A stretch of DNA of 52,896 bases. It comes from an uncultured beta proteobacterium (GTDB lineage Bacteria > Pseudomonadota > Gammaproteobacteria > Burkholderiales > SG8-39). Positions 1 through 9,678 of the stretch are shown in pieces. A program made the position numbers and the translations under genes. The notes under the pieces were generated by a model, which saw nothing but the letters and a program-made list of their open reading frames with translations, was not told the origin of the DNA and did not search any database. Every line of letters begins with the position of its first letter. The first letter of the stretch is position 1. The DNA is taken from NCBI GenBank assembly GCA_903859155.1, contig CAIOLO010000027.1:1-52896 (forward strand), read 5' to 3'.

Positions 1-107
1 CGAATCGCGTTCAGCAGCTCCTCGGCTTCGGCCAGCCGCAGGCGCAACTGCGCCAGTTCCGCGCTTGCGTCGGCGCCTGATGCGGTGCCCGGGGAGTCCT
101 GCGTCAT
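1..107 (-). CDS. Start of a probable PAS-type sensor histidine kinase (partial)
   Basis: An ATG at 107 opens a minus-strand frame of 35 codons that runs off the left edge. It starts 16 bases after the second kaiB gene stops, so it is almost certainly the last visible gene of the kai operon. The visible peptide is an Ala/Gly/Ser-rich leader followed by a heptad-like stretch (ELAQLRLRLAEAEELLNAIR). That stretch resembles the linker found just before the first PAS domain in many proteobacterial PAS-containing kinases, and it is known that histidine kinases often follow kaiB in bacterial kai operons. No catalytic domain is in view, so the kinase call is inference from context and a short motif. 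Confidence 0.45.
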   Translation of the reverse strand, partial: MTQDSPGTASGADASAELAQLRLRLAEAEELLNAI

Positions 108-123
108 GAGGTGAGCGCTCAGG

Positions 124-492
124 TCATGGTTTGGGCTTCAGGTTCAATCCGAGCAGCACCTGGTCCCGGTCCGACAGGTCACCGATGATGCGGCGCAGGG
201 GCAGCGGCAGTTTCTTCACCAGCGTGGGCACGGCGAGGATCTGCGCGTCCTTGGCCAACTGTGGCTGCTGGTAGACATCGATCACGCTCAGGTCATACTG
301 TCCCTGCAGATGCGTCTCGCAAATCTTTTTGGCGTTGGCGATGGCGCGGGCGGAGCGCGGCGTCATGCCGGTGACGTATAACTGCAGCACATAGACCTGC
401 TTCTGCGGCGTGGCCAGAGATTGTTCGAACGCCGCGGTCGCATTCTTGGCTTTCTTCGCTTCCTTCGCTTCCTTCGCTTCCTTCGCTTTCAT
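124..492 (-). CDS. kaiB: KaiB-family protein, second copy
   Basis: 122 residues, against roughly 100 for KaiB. After a Lys/Glu/Ala-rich leader (residues 1-24) comes a complete KaiB thioredoxin-like fold: the first strand YVLQLYVTGMTP, the segment QLAKDAQILAVPTLVKKLP with the conserved cis-proline region, and RIIGDLSDRDQVLLGL at the C-terminus. KaiB binds the CI ring of KaiC and is known in cyanobacteria to switch fold and sequester output factors. This copy lies 25 bases after the first kaiB and 16 bases before the kinase start, in the same operon. The leader is encoded by a 9-base tandem repeat and is absent from the first copy. The two copies match clearly in the core but are well diverged, so the duplication is not recent. 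Confidence 0.9.
   Translation of the reverse strand: MKAKEAKEAKEAKKAKNATAAFEQSLATPQKQVYVLQLYVTGMTPRSARAIANAKKICETHLQGQYDLSVIDVYQQPQLAKDAQILAVPTLVKKLPLPLRRIIGDLSDRDQVLLGLNLKPKP
454..489. repeat. Tandem 9-base repeat inside the kaiB leader
   Basis: Four head-to-tail copies of CTTCGCTTC (the last ending in T) lie at 454-462, 463-471, 472-480 and 481-489. Read on the minus strand they encode the repeated Lys-Glu-Ala block at the start of the second KaiB. The unit is a multiple of three, so copy-number change would lengthen or shorten the leader without breaking the frame. Confidence 0.85.
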
Positions 493-517
493 CGTGGCCT
501 CTCGAGCAATAAGTCGG

Positions 518-846
518 TCATGCGCCGGTCTTGGCGGCGGAGATCAGGTTCAGCCCCACCAGGACGCGCTCGGTGTTGGAGAGGTCGCCGATGATCTTGC
601 GCACCGGCTCCGGCAGCTTGCGCACCAGCGTCGGGATCGCCAGGATCTGGTCGTCCTTCGCCAGTTGCGGCGTCTCTAGCAGGTCGATCACCTCGATCCG
701 GTATTGCCTTTCCAGGTGATCCTCGCAGATGCGCTTGAGGTTGGCGAACGCCTGCAGCGACTTCGGCGTCTGTCCCGCCACGTAGAGCCGCAACCTCCAT
801 GTTTCTACCGGCGCCGCTTGGTCGGCGGCGTTCTTGCGCCTGGCGT

Positions 847-850
<4 letters not shown>
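518..850 (-). CDS. kaiB: KaiB-family protein, first copy
   Basis: 110 residues with a full KaiB fold: [18 protein letters not shown] at the first strand, the stretch [21 protein letters not shown] in the middle and [18 protein letters not shown] near the end. The ATG overlaps the kaiC stop by four bases (ATGA), so translation is probably coupled to kaiC. It lacks the charged repeat leader of the second copy. KaiB regulates KaiC by binding its ATPase ring; here two different KaiB proteins could compete for, or mix on, the same hexamer (inference). Confidence 0.93.
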
Positions 851-2595
<1,745 letters not shown>

Positions 2596-3152
2596 GGTTG
2601 CTGCTCCTTCCGAAGATAGGGGCTATGGACCAGCCAGGAACGCGCCGGCACCACGTCGGCGGCGCCGCAGGCTTGACGGAACATAAGGGGGGCAACAGGC
2701 GATGGGCACAGGAGTCTGCGCGCCGGCAATGTTATTGCGGGGGGGGGCTGCAGGAGGTCACTCAGCTGCATGGCTTCGTCCTTCCCAGGAACGGCTCACC
2801 TCTGGAGAGACAGTATTCCTATTTGGCTGACCATGCTTGATTTTCGTCAAGCGCGGCGCGGCAATGTCGGGAACGGTTCGTATTGGCAGTACGAGACCGC
2901 TATTATTTTTGATACTTACATACGTACTCGACGGCGTCTGTGCGCTACCGAACATATAGATAATGAGCCAATGACAGGTTGGCAGGCTCGAACCGGCCAC
3001 CCAAAGGACAGATTGGCTCCTTGCTTGGGCGTCTGCACCTGGCCGATCATTGGATCGTGCTCGCGAAATATCCCGAACCAGGAACTTGCGGAGTGGACGC
3101 CGGAAAACTCCCGAGCGGGGGAAGTCGAACCGCTCAGTAAAGCCAATCCACC
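2596..3152. other. 557-base gap upstream of the kai operon
   Basis: No convincing gene is seen. Frames here lack family motifs and good ribosome binding sites. The region should carry the kaiC promoter. Its most distinct element is the palindrome at 2835-2852, listed separately. A run of nine G residues lies near 2740-2748. Confidence 0.5.
2837..2850. promoter_or_regulatory. Candidate FNR/ANR-type operator upstream of kaiC
   Basis: The 14 bases TTGAT-TTTC-GTCAA match the FNR/ANR consensus TTGAT-N4-ATCAA at nine of ten positions. They sit inside a perfect inverted repeat GCTTGA/TCAAGC (2835-2852). The site is about 240 bases before the kaiC start, far for direct activation, unless transcription starts well upstream. 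The same palindrome could form a weak hairpin, but no T-run follows. Oxygen-responsive control of the kai operon is inference. Confidence 0.35.
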
Positions 3153-3911
3153 TCAGCCGCGGCCGATGAACGGCATCTTGGTGGCCATGACGGTCATGCT
3201 CTGCACATTCGACGACAGCGGCAGGCTGGCCATGTAGACCACGGCCCTGGCGACGTCTTCCACATCCATCATCGGTTCGGGAGCGACCGTCCCGTTGGCC
3301 TGGGGCACGCCCTTGGCCATCTTGGCCGCCAGTTCGGTGGCCGCGTTGCCCACGTCGATCTGGCCGCAGGCGATGTCATATTTGCGCCCATCCAGCGATG
3401 CGCACTTGGTCAGCCCGGTGACCGCGTGCTTGGTAGCGGTGTAAGGCGAGGAATTCGGCCGCGGCGTGTGCGCCGAGATCGAGCCGTTGTTGATGATGCG
3501 GCCGCCGCGCGGATCCTGCGCCTTCATGATGCGAAACGCCTCCTGCAGGCAGAGGAATACGCCGTTCAGGTTGACATCGACGACCGCCTGCCATTTCTCG
3601 AAGGAAAAATCCTCCAGCGGCACGGCCGGCGAGCTGACCCCGGCGTTATTGAACAGCAGATCGAGCCGCCCGAAACGCTCCTTGGTTTTCGCGAACAACG
3701 CGCTCACCGATCGGGGATCGGCGACATTGGTGGGTACTGCCAGCGCCCTGTTGCCGTGGCTGCCGGCTTCCTTGACGGCCTGCTCGAGCAGTTCGCCGCG
3801 CCGGCCCGCCAGCACCACGCTCCAGCCGTCGTTCAACAGGGCGAGCGCGGAGGCCTTGCCGATGCCGGAGCCTGCGCCGGTCACGATTGCGATTTTGCTG
3901 CGAGTTTCCAT
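3153..3911 (-). CDS. Short-chain dehydrogenase/reductase
   Basis: 252 residues, the usual size for a classical SDR. The N-terminal Rossmann motif TGAGSGIG is at 11-18 and the NNAG motif at 88-91. The catalytic set is Ser144 with YTATK (Tyr157, Lys161). The enzyme should oxidise or reduce an alcohol/ketone with NAD(P); the Arg residues after the second strand (LAGRR) favour NADP, but this is weak evidence. The substrate is not deducible. It is transcribed in the same direction as the dienelactone hydrolase 283 bases upstream, at the edge of the catabolic region, so a role in degrading an aromatic or alicyclic intermediate is plausible. Confidence 0.92.
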   Translation of the reverse strand: METRSKIAIVTGAGSGIGKASALALLNDGWSVVLAGRRGELLEQAVKEAGSHGNRALAVPTNVADPRSVSALFAKTKERFGRLDLLFNNAGVSSPAVPLEDFSFEKWQAVVDVNLNGVFLCLQEAFRIMKAQDPRGGRIINNGSISAHTPRPNSSPYTATKHAVTGLTKCASLDGRKYDIACGQIDVGNAATELAAKMAKGVPQANGTVAPEPMMDVEDVARAVVYMASLPLSSNVQSMTVMATKMPFIGRG

Positions 3912-4193
3912 AATATTCCCGTGTGTGTCTGCTCAGGATTTGCCGAACCCGCTTCTGCGTTTGCGGCGCGCTTTGGTTTGCATGGGCTTTGGCGCAAAGA
4001 AAAACGCCGGTTCGGTCCGCTTGAATGCGGAACTTTATCAGCGTTTGGCCCTGATTTCCGCGCCAGTCTTCCGGTTGAAAACGCGGGAACAGTTCGATCA
4101 GGTCCCGGGTCGAGCCGTCCGCATTGATAAATCGACAACCCGGACGCACCGCGCGGATGCCTTCCATCGGCGGCGCGCCCGGCGCGGTTTCGC
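3912..4193 (-). other. Gap with a possible gene remnant
   Basis: Between the SDR and the dienelactone hydrolase, the minus strand encodes an open stretch starting near 4167 with protein-like composition (for example RDLIELFPRFQPEDW). It has no ribosome binding site, and if followed to its stop it would lie across the first half of the SDR gene in another frame. It may be the remnant of a lost gene or chance; I do not recognise the family. Confidence 0.25.
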
Positions 4194-4928
4194 TCAGGCC
4201 GTTGCCGGATCCGCGACGTAGCGTTCCAGAAAATCGGTGGTAATCGGCCAGACGCGCTGCGCAACGTCCGCATGGTGGTTCTCGCCTTCCATCGAAAAAA
4301 AGCCGTGCGCGGCATCGTGATAGAAGTGATATTCCAGCGGCTGGCCATTGGCGATCAGCCCGCTCAGGACGCGCTGCTGCATGGCCGGTGGGATGACCGT
4401 GTCGCGGCCGCCGCAGATGAGCAGCGTCGCGCACTTGAGTTCGCGGACGGTGTCGTAGCCCGCGCGCGGCTTGAATTCACTGGGGGGTTCGTCGCGGATC
4501 GAGGGGTAGTTGAGCACGATGGCGCGCACCTCCGGCGTGTCCGCCGCAAACGGAATCGCAAGGCGCCCGCCCATGCAATAGCCGATGACTGCGGTGCGCT
4601 TGCGATCGACCCCGGGTTGTGCGACCAGGAAATTCCAGCCGTCGGTGATTGCCTTGAGGAACGCGGCATCCTTGTGAATTTTCTGCATTTCAACGCCCAT
4701 ACCCATGAGACCCTCGCCCTTGGCGCCCAGTGCGTGGAACATGTTGACCGCGAAGGCGCCATAACCCAAGCGCGCAAGGCGCTCGGCCGATTCCCGGATT
4801 TCGGAGGTGACGCCGTTGGCGTGATGGATGAAAAGCACGCCCGGCCTGGGTGCGGCACCGGGCGGCGCGGCATAAAAACCCGAAACCTTGTCGCGTTCGA
4901 GGGAGGCAATTCTGGTGATGATGCGCAT
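4194..4928 (-). CDS. Dienelactone hydrolase family protein
   Basis: 244 residues, alpha/beta-hydrolase fold. Family nucleophile motif GYCMGG places Cys118 as nucleophile; Asp176 (GGRDTVIP) and His208 (DAAHGF) complete the Cys-Asp-His triad seen in dienelactone hydrolases. Such enzymes open dienelactone rings in chlorocatechol-type pathways, but the wider family also acts on other esters, so the substrate is open. The start was set at 4928 because GGAG lies 5 bases upstream of that ATG; an in-frame ATG 45 bases further up has no such site. It is divergent from the MFS gene at 5119. Confidence 0.9.
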   Translation of the reverse strand: MRIITRIASLERDKVSGFYAAPPGAAPRPGVLFIHHANGVTSEIRESAERLARLGYGAFAVNMFHALGAKGEGLMGMGVEMQKIHKDAAFLKAITDGWNFLVAQPGVDRKRTAVIGYCMGGRLAIPFAADTPEVRAIVLNYPSIRDEPPSEFKPRAGYDTVRELKCATLLICGGRDTVIPPAMQQRVLSGLIANGQPLEYHFYHDAAHGFFSMEGENHHADVAQRVWPITTDFLERYVADPATA

Positions 4929-5118
4929 GCGTTCTCCAAAGAAGAGGGGAGCCGAGGGAGGGGAAAAGACCAAATTGTTGCAGAAAAAGGGGCTGGATCG
5001 AAGACAAAAATCCGGAGATCCGCGACGATCGCCTGCCGATCCGATGCTTTTCCTGAGGATTCTGAGTCAGGCGCGGAGTCGATGCCACCGGGTTGCCATC
5101 CGGAAAGTACAATGCGAC

Positions 5119-6387
5119 ATGCCCGCTGCAGCCAATGCTCCGCGCGACGCGCGCTTTCGCCGGGCCCGTGCCGCCATCTATGTGATCCTTCTTGCGGGTT
5201 ACGTGCTCTCGTTCGTTCATCGTATTGCGCCGGCGGCCATCGCCGGCGAGCTGACCCAGGCCTTCGCCATCAACAGCGCATTGCTGGGCACACTCGCCGC
5301 GACCTATTTTTTCGTCTATACGCTGCTGCAGATTCCCACCGGCGTGCTCGCCGATACCCTTGGCCCGCGCCTCATCGTCACCGTGGGCGCCCTGGTCGCA
5401 GGCGCCGGTTCGCTGCTGTTTGGCCTGGCCCCGGTTTGGGAAGTAGCCGCCCTCGGACGCACGCTGGTCGGTGTCGGTGTCGCCGTATTCTTTGTCGCAT
5501 TGCTGAAGATCTGCGCGAGTTGGTTCCCGGCGGACCGCTTCGCCACGCTGAACGGCATCACCATGCTGGCCGGTAATCTGGGCGCGGTCGCCGCCGGCGC
5601 GCCCCTGGCCTGGCTGATCACGGTTGCCTCGTGGCGCTCGGTGTTCGTCGGACTGGGGCTGGTGTCTCTGGTCATTGGCGCGCTCACCTGGATCATCGTC
5701 CGCGATCGGCCCGAACAGCGCGGCTACGAACCGCTGGCAAGCGGGACTGCCACGCCTGCAGGGGTGCCGTGGATGCGGGCCCTCGCGCAGGTTCTGCGCA
5801 ATCGCGCCACCTGGCCGGGCCTGTTCATCAATATCGGCGTCGGCGGCAGTTACCTTGCGTTCGGCGGCCTCTGGGCCGTGCCCTATCTGCGCGACGTCTA
5901 CGGGCTCTCGCAAACCGTCGCCGCGCAGCACGCCAGCCTGCTGCTGCTGGGGGTGGCCTTCGGCGCGTTGATCGTCGGCCTTGCCTCGGACCGCCTGCGC
6001 AACCGCCGCGGTGTCATGCGCGCCTACACCTGCTTGTTTGCGCTGTCCTGGCTGCCGTGGATTTTTCATGCGACGCCGCCGCTCTGGGCAAGCTATGCGT
6101 GGTTTTTTCTAATGGGCTCGCTGATCCCGGGATTCATGTTGACCTGGACCATCGTCAAGGAAGTCAATCCGCCCGAGCAGGCAGGAATGGCGATTTCGGT
6201 GGTGAACGTCGGCATATTCCTCGGCACGGCTTTGCTGCAGCCGCTGGTGGGTGCCGTGCTCGATGCGGGGCGCGCCCGCGGCGACCTCGCAGGCGGGTGG
6301 GACCAGGCCATCTGGCTGCTTGCCGGCAGCGCCGCGTTCGGGGCATTCTGCACCCTGTTTATTCGCGAGACCGGCAAGGGCCGCTGA
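5119..6387 (+). CDS. MFS transporter
   Basis: 422 residues with about 12 hydrophobic segments in the 6+6 pattern of the major facilitator superfamily. The loop between segments 2 and 3 carries a typical MFS signature (GVLADTLGPR). It is an inner-membrane secondary transporter; the sequence resembles nitrate/nitrite- or organic-acid-type MFS permeases, but the substrate cannot be fixed. The start at 5119 sits just ahead of the first membrane segment; an upstream extension of 77 codons in the same frame is basic, lies in the divergent promoter region and overlaps the hydrolase start, so it is rejected. Confidence 0.88.
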   Translation: MPAAANAPRDARFRRARAAIYVILLAGYVLSFVHRIAPAAIAGELTQAFAINSALLGTLAATYFFVYTLLQIPTGVLADTLGPRLIVTVGALVAGAGSLLFGLAPVWEVAALGRTLVGVGVAVFFVALLKICASWFPADRFATLNGITMLAGNLGAVAAGAPLAWLITVASWRSVFVGLGLVSLVIGALTWIIVRDRPEQRGYEPLASGTATPAGVPWMRALAQVLRNRATWPGLFINIGVGGSYLAFGGLWAVPYLRDVYGLSQTVAAQHASLLLLGVAFGALIVGLASDRLRNRRGVMRAYTCLFALSWLPWIFHATPPLWASYAWFFLMGSLIPGFMLTWTIVKEVNPPEQAGMAISVVNVGIFLGTALLQPLVGAVLDAGRARGDLAGGWDQAIWLLAGSAAFGAFCTLFIRETGKGR

Positions 6388-6416
6388 ACGCCGCGCCCGG
6401 CGTCATGCCGGACAGC

Positions 6417-6442
6417 GGCCGGGCCTGCGGATGGGCCCGGCC
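6417..6442. terminator. Strong GC hairpin between convergent MFS genes
   Basis: A perfect 9-base stem, GGCCGGGCC (6417-6425) with GGCCCGGCC (6434-6442), and an 8-base loop lie between the 3' ends of two convergent genes. There is no T-run, so it could act as an RNA end stabiliser or a weak bidirectional terminator. Confidence 0.5.
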
Positions 6443-6444
6443 AT

Positions 6445-7686
6445 TCATCCGGCGGGTGCCGGACGCACCACAAAGGCGATCAGCAGGCTTACCGCGGCGA
6501 ACAGCGCCATCGCGGAGAGCGCCAGCGACCAGTGGATGCCGATGATGCTGCCGACGATGCCGATGGTGACCCCGCTGAAGGCGCGCATGCCGCCCGCGGC
6601 CATCGAGTAGAGGCCGATGACCCTTCCACGCATATCGGCCGGTGCGTTCATCTGCACCAGGGTCTGTGCCATGGCGAAGAACGTCAACTCGACAAAGCCG
6701 GCCACGAACAGCAGCAGCAGCGCGAGCGGATACCAGGTGGTCGCGGCAAAGGATGCCATCGCCAGACACCAGATGAGCGCCAGCAGGCAGGCGGTGCGCG
6801 GTTGCGCCCGCAGCCAGCCGCGGCTCTCCAGCGCCAGGCCCGCCACCAGCGCGCCGGCGCCGTCGGCTGCGAGCAGCATGCTGTAGGAAAAGTCGGCTTC
6901 GGTATGCCCCAGGTCGTGCGCAAACTCGGGCATCTGCGCGTGATAGCCGCCGGCAACGAACAGCGCCGCACCGCCCGCCAGCAGCGTCATCGAAACGATG
7001 GCCGGCCTGCCGGCGATTTCGCGGATGGTGGCGACGATATCGGCGAGGCCGCGCATCGCGCGCGGCGCGGACGGTGTGCCCTTGCGGAACTTCGGGCCGT
7101 AGGGGGCCTTCCACAGCCACAGGATCATCGGCAGGTAAATGAGTGCATTGAACAGGATTCCCCAGGCCGGTCCCATCGCCAGCAACAACAGGCCGCCCAC
7201 CGCGGGACCGGCGACGACACCCAGGGTGCGCGAAGTCGATCCCAGCCGCACCGCGCTGTGCAGTTGCTGCGGTCCGACGATGTCGTGGATCAGCAGTTGC
7301 GCGCTCGGACCCCACAGCACGCCCGCAAAGCCGTGCAGGGTCAGCAGCACCATGGCGTGCCACACCTGCAGGGAATCGGTGGCGAACAGCAGGCCCCAGC
7401 CGATCGATACCAGCATGAAAATCGACATGCCGATCTGGATCAGGCGGCGCGGGTCGAAGCGGTCGGCGAGCGCCCCGGAATAAACCGAGAAGAACAGAAA
7501 TGGCAGCCAGTGCGACAGCGCCGCGAACCCGCCCAGGGCGGGCGACTCGAATTTCTCGAACAGAATCCAGTAACTGATCGCGTGCTCGATGCTGTCGGCC
7601 ATCATCGCCAGCGCCGAAGTGAGGAAATAGACGCGAAAGCCCGGAAGGCGCAGCGCGGCGAAAGCTTTGGGTGAATCGTTGCTCAA
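6445..7686 (-). CDS. MFS transporter, EntS-like group
   Basis: 413 residues with about 12 membrane segments and the early motif SGALADRFDPRR between segments 2 and 3. The opening (FAALRLPGFRVYFL) is typical of the MFS_3 group that includes the enterobactin exporter EntS; many members are drug or small-molecule exporters. The gene is convergent with the previous MFS gene and divergent from the Rieske oxygenase gene, with which it shares a 141-base intergenic region. Export of a pathway substrate or toxic intermediate is one possibility, but this is inference. Confidence 0.88.
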   Translation of the reverse strand: MSNDSPKAFAALRLPGFRVYFLTSALAMMADSIEHAISYWILFEKFESPALGGFAALSHWLPFLFFSVYSGALADRFDPRRLIQIGMSIFMLVSIGWGLLFATDSLQVWHAMVLLTLHGFAGVLWGPSAQLLIHDIVGPQQLHSAVRLGSTSRTLGVVAGPAVGGLLLLAMGPAWGILFNALIYLPMILWLWKAPYGPKFRKGTPSAPRAMRGLADIVATIREIAGRPAIVSMTLLAGGAALFVAGGYHAQMPEFAHDLGHTEADFSYSMLLAADGAGALVAGLALESRGWLRAQPRTACLLALIWCLAMASFAATTWYPLALLLLFVAGFVELTFFAMAQTLVQMNAPADMRGRVIGLYSMAAGGMRAFSGVTIGIVGSIIGIHWSLALSAMALFAAVSLLIAFVVRPAPAG

Positions 7687-7827
7687 GACTATGCTCGAAG
7701 TGTGGATAAGGCGCGCGAAAAGTCAGCGCACGCCGCATTAAAAGGGCCGAATGATAACGTATGGTTTCATCCCTGCCTCGGCTAGAATGCCAGCCTTTTC
7801 CACATTCACCGGATCACTGCTGCGTTT

Positions 7828-9069
7828 ATGCCGAAAAGTTCGACTGTGTTCACCTGGCCCGAGCAAGGGGTCACCCGCGTTCCTTACCGCGTCTACGACG
7901 ATCCGGCAATCTTTGAGCGCGAGCAATCGCTGCTGTTTCGCGGCCCCACCTGGAACTACCTGGGCCTGGATTGCGAGATCCCCGGGGCCGGGGATTACAA
8001 ACTCAATTTTGTCGGCGCGACGCCGGTGATCCTGTGCCGCGATGAAAACGGCGAGGTGCACGCCATGGTCAATCGCTGCGCCCACCGCGGATCGCTGCTG
8101 TGCATAGAAAAGCAGGGCAATCGCGAGCAGTTCTCCTGCGTCTATCACAACTGGTCCTACAACCTGCGCGGCGACCTCACCAGCGTGGCTTTCAAACGCG
8201 GCGTGCGCGGCAAGGGCGGCATGCCGGCTGATTTCGACAATGCCAAGCACGGCCTGGAGCGCCTGCGCGTGGCCAGCTTCAACGGCATTCACTTCGGCAC
8301 CTTCTCGGCGGCCACGCCGCCCATCGAGCAGTACCTGGGGCCGGTGATGAGCGCCTATCTCAAGCGCGCCTACAACCGTCCGATGAAGGTGATCGGCGCG
8401 CACAGCCAGTATCTGAAGAACAACTGGAAGCTGGTGATGGAGAACGTGCGCGATCCCTACCACGCCTCGATCCTGCATCTTTTTTTCGGGTCGTTTGGCC
8501 TGTCGCGCCAGACCATGAAAGGCGAGGCGCTGCTCGACGACTCGGGCTGGCACCACATCGTCTATACCAAGCGCGGCACCGACGACATCCGCGGTTCCGA
8601 GTACGAGGGCAACAAACTGCCCAACATGAAGTCGCACCTGAAGTTGAACGATCCGAAGATACTGGAGGAGTGGCCGGAGTTTCCCGACGGCATCACCAAC
8701 ATGGTGCAGACGGTGTTTCCCGCGGTGACCTTCCAGCAGATCTCCAATTGCCTGGGTGTGCGCCACATCGTGCCGCGCGGACCGCACGAGTGCGAATGGT
8801 TCTGGACGCTGCTCGGCTACGAAGACGACGAACCCTGGCAGACAAAAATCCGCGCGCGCCAGGCCAACCTGATCGGGCCGGCCGGCTTCATCTCGCTGGA
8901 GGACGGCGCGGTGACCAATTTCGTGCAGCGGGGTATTCAGGGGGGCAAACCCGACGCGATGGCGGTTGTGGAACTGGGCGGCAGCTCGATTGCCTCGGGC
9001 GAAGACCGGGTCACCGAGGCGCCGATCAGAGGATTCTGGAAGGGATACCGCGAGGTGATGGGTATTTAA
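7828..9069 (+). CDS. Rieske ring-hydroxylating oxygenase, large (alpha) subunit
   Basis: 413 residues. The Rieske cluster ligands are clear: Cys84-x-His86 and Cys104-x2-His107. The mononuclear iron site follows as DPYHASILH (bridging Asp209, iron ligands His212 and His217). These enzymes add oxygen across or onto an aromatic ring, using electrons from a separate reductase or ferredoxin. The protein looks closest to the group that includes anthranilate, salicylate and benzoate-type oxygenases, but I cannot assign a substrate. The small subunit follows 129 bases later; no reductase or ferredoxin gene is seen in the window, so electrons must come from elsewhere in the genome. Confidence 0.93.
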   Translation: MPKSSTVFTWPEQGVTRVPYRVYDDPAIFEREQSLLFRGPTWNYLGLDCEIPGAGDYKLNFVGATPVILCRDENGEVHAMVNRCAHRGSLLCIEKQGNREQFSCVYHNWSYNLRGDLTSVAFKRGVRGKGGMPADFDNAKHGLERLRVASFNGIHFGTFSAATPPIEQYLGPVMSAYLKRAYNRPMKVIGAHSQYLKNNWKLVMENVRDPYHASILHLFFGSFGLSRQTMKGEALLDDSGWHHIVYTKRGTDDIRGSEYEGNKLPNMKSHLKLNDPKILEEWPEFPDGITNMVQTVFPAVTFQQISNCLGVRHIVPRGPHECEWFWTLLGYEDDEPWQTKIRARQANLIGPAGFISLEDGAVTNFVQRGIQGGKPDAMAVVELGGSSIASGEDRVTEAPIRGFWKGYREVMGI

Positions 9070-9198
9070 CCCTGGAAAGCTTCAGAACAGGGAGAGAGGG
9101 AGAACCCGAATTTCCGTAACTGCGTCCCCGTTACCCCTCTCGCCCCACGACGAACTGACCAATCTGATCTTGAATTAGTGAAGGAAAGGTAAGCCAAT

Positions 9199-9678
9199 TT
9201 GAGCACCGACAAAACTGAAGCCCGGCTGCGCGTGGAGGACCTGCTGCGCGAGTATGCCGCGTGCATCGACGACGGGCGCTACGAAGAGTGGCCGGCGATG
9301 TTCACCGAGGAATGCCGCTATCTCATCATTCCGAAGGAGAGCCACGAGCGCGGCTATGTTTCAGGTTTTTACCTGTGTGAGAGCCGCGGCATGCTCTCAG
9401 ACCGGATTCTGTGCCTGCGCGAGACCGCGATCTACGAATCGCAGCAGTACCGGCACATCGTCGGCGGCACGCGCGTGCTGGAGCATACGGATAGCGGTTG
9501 TCGCGCCGAGACGCCCTTTGCCGTGATTCGCACCACGCAGGACGGCGCCATGGCATTGTTCGCCGCGGGCAAGTATGTCGATGAGGTGATCTTCGAGGGC
9601 GAGCGTGCACTGTTCCGCGAAAAGCTGGTGCTGACCGATTCGACCCGCATCGATATTCTCATCGCCGCGCCCCTGTAG
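9199..9678 (+). CDS. Ring-hydroxylating oxygenase, small (beta) subunit
   Basis: 159 residues with the cystatin/NTF2-like fold of aromatic oxygenase beta subunits (LLREYAACIDDGRYEEW near the start, YRHIVGGTRV in the middle). Beta subunits are structural partners of the alpha subunit in an alpha3-beta3 assembly. The start is a TTG, chosen because AAGGAAAGG lies about 9 bases upstream; no ATG is in a suitable place. Its last 20 bases overlap the end of the convergent MFS gene on the other strand. Confidence 0.9.
   Translation: MSTDKTEARLRVEDLLREYAACIDDGRYEEWPAMFTEECRYLIIPKESHERGYVSGFYLCESRGMLSDRILCLRETAIYESQQYRHIVGGTRVLEHTDSGCRAETPFAVIRTTQDGAMALFAAGKYVDEVIFEGERALFREKLVLTDSTRIDILIAAPL

Noticed and set aside
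2835-2852. Palindrome as an intrinsic terminator of the SDR gene
   Set aside because: The stem is only six pairs, is 300 bases beyond the SDR stop and has no T-run on either side; an FNR-type site fits better.
2975-3005. Sequence resembling a tRNA T-arm (GGTTCGAGCC on the minus strand)
   Set aside because: The flanking bases do not pair into a T stem and no anticodon or acceptor stem is found near it.
3646-4167. Minus-strand frame MEGIRAV... as a complete gene
   Set aside because: It would overlap the first half of the well-supported SDR gene in another frame and has no ribosome site; kept only as a possible remnant.
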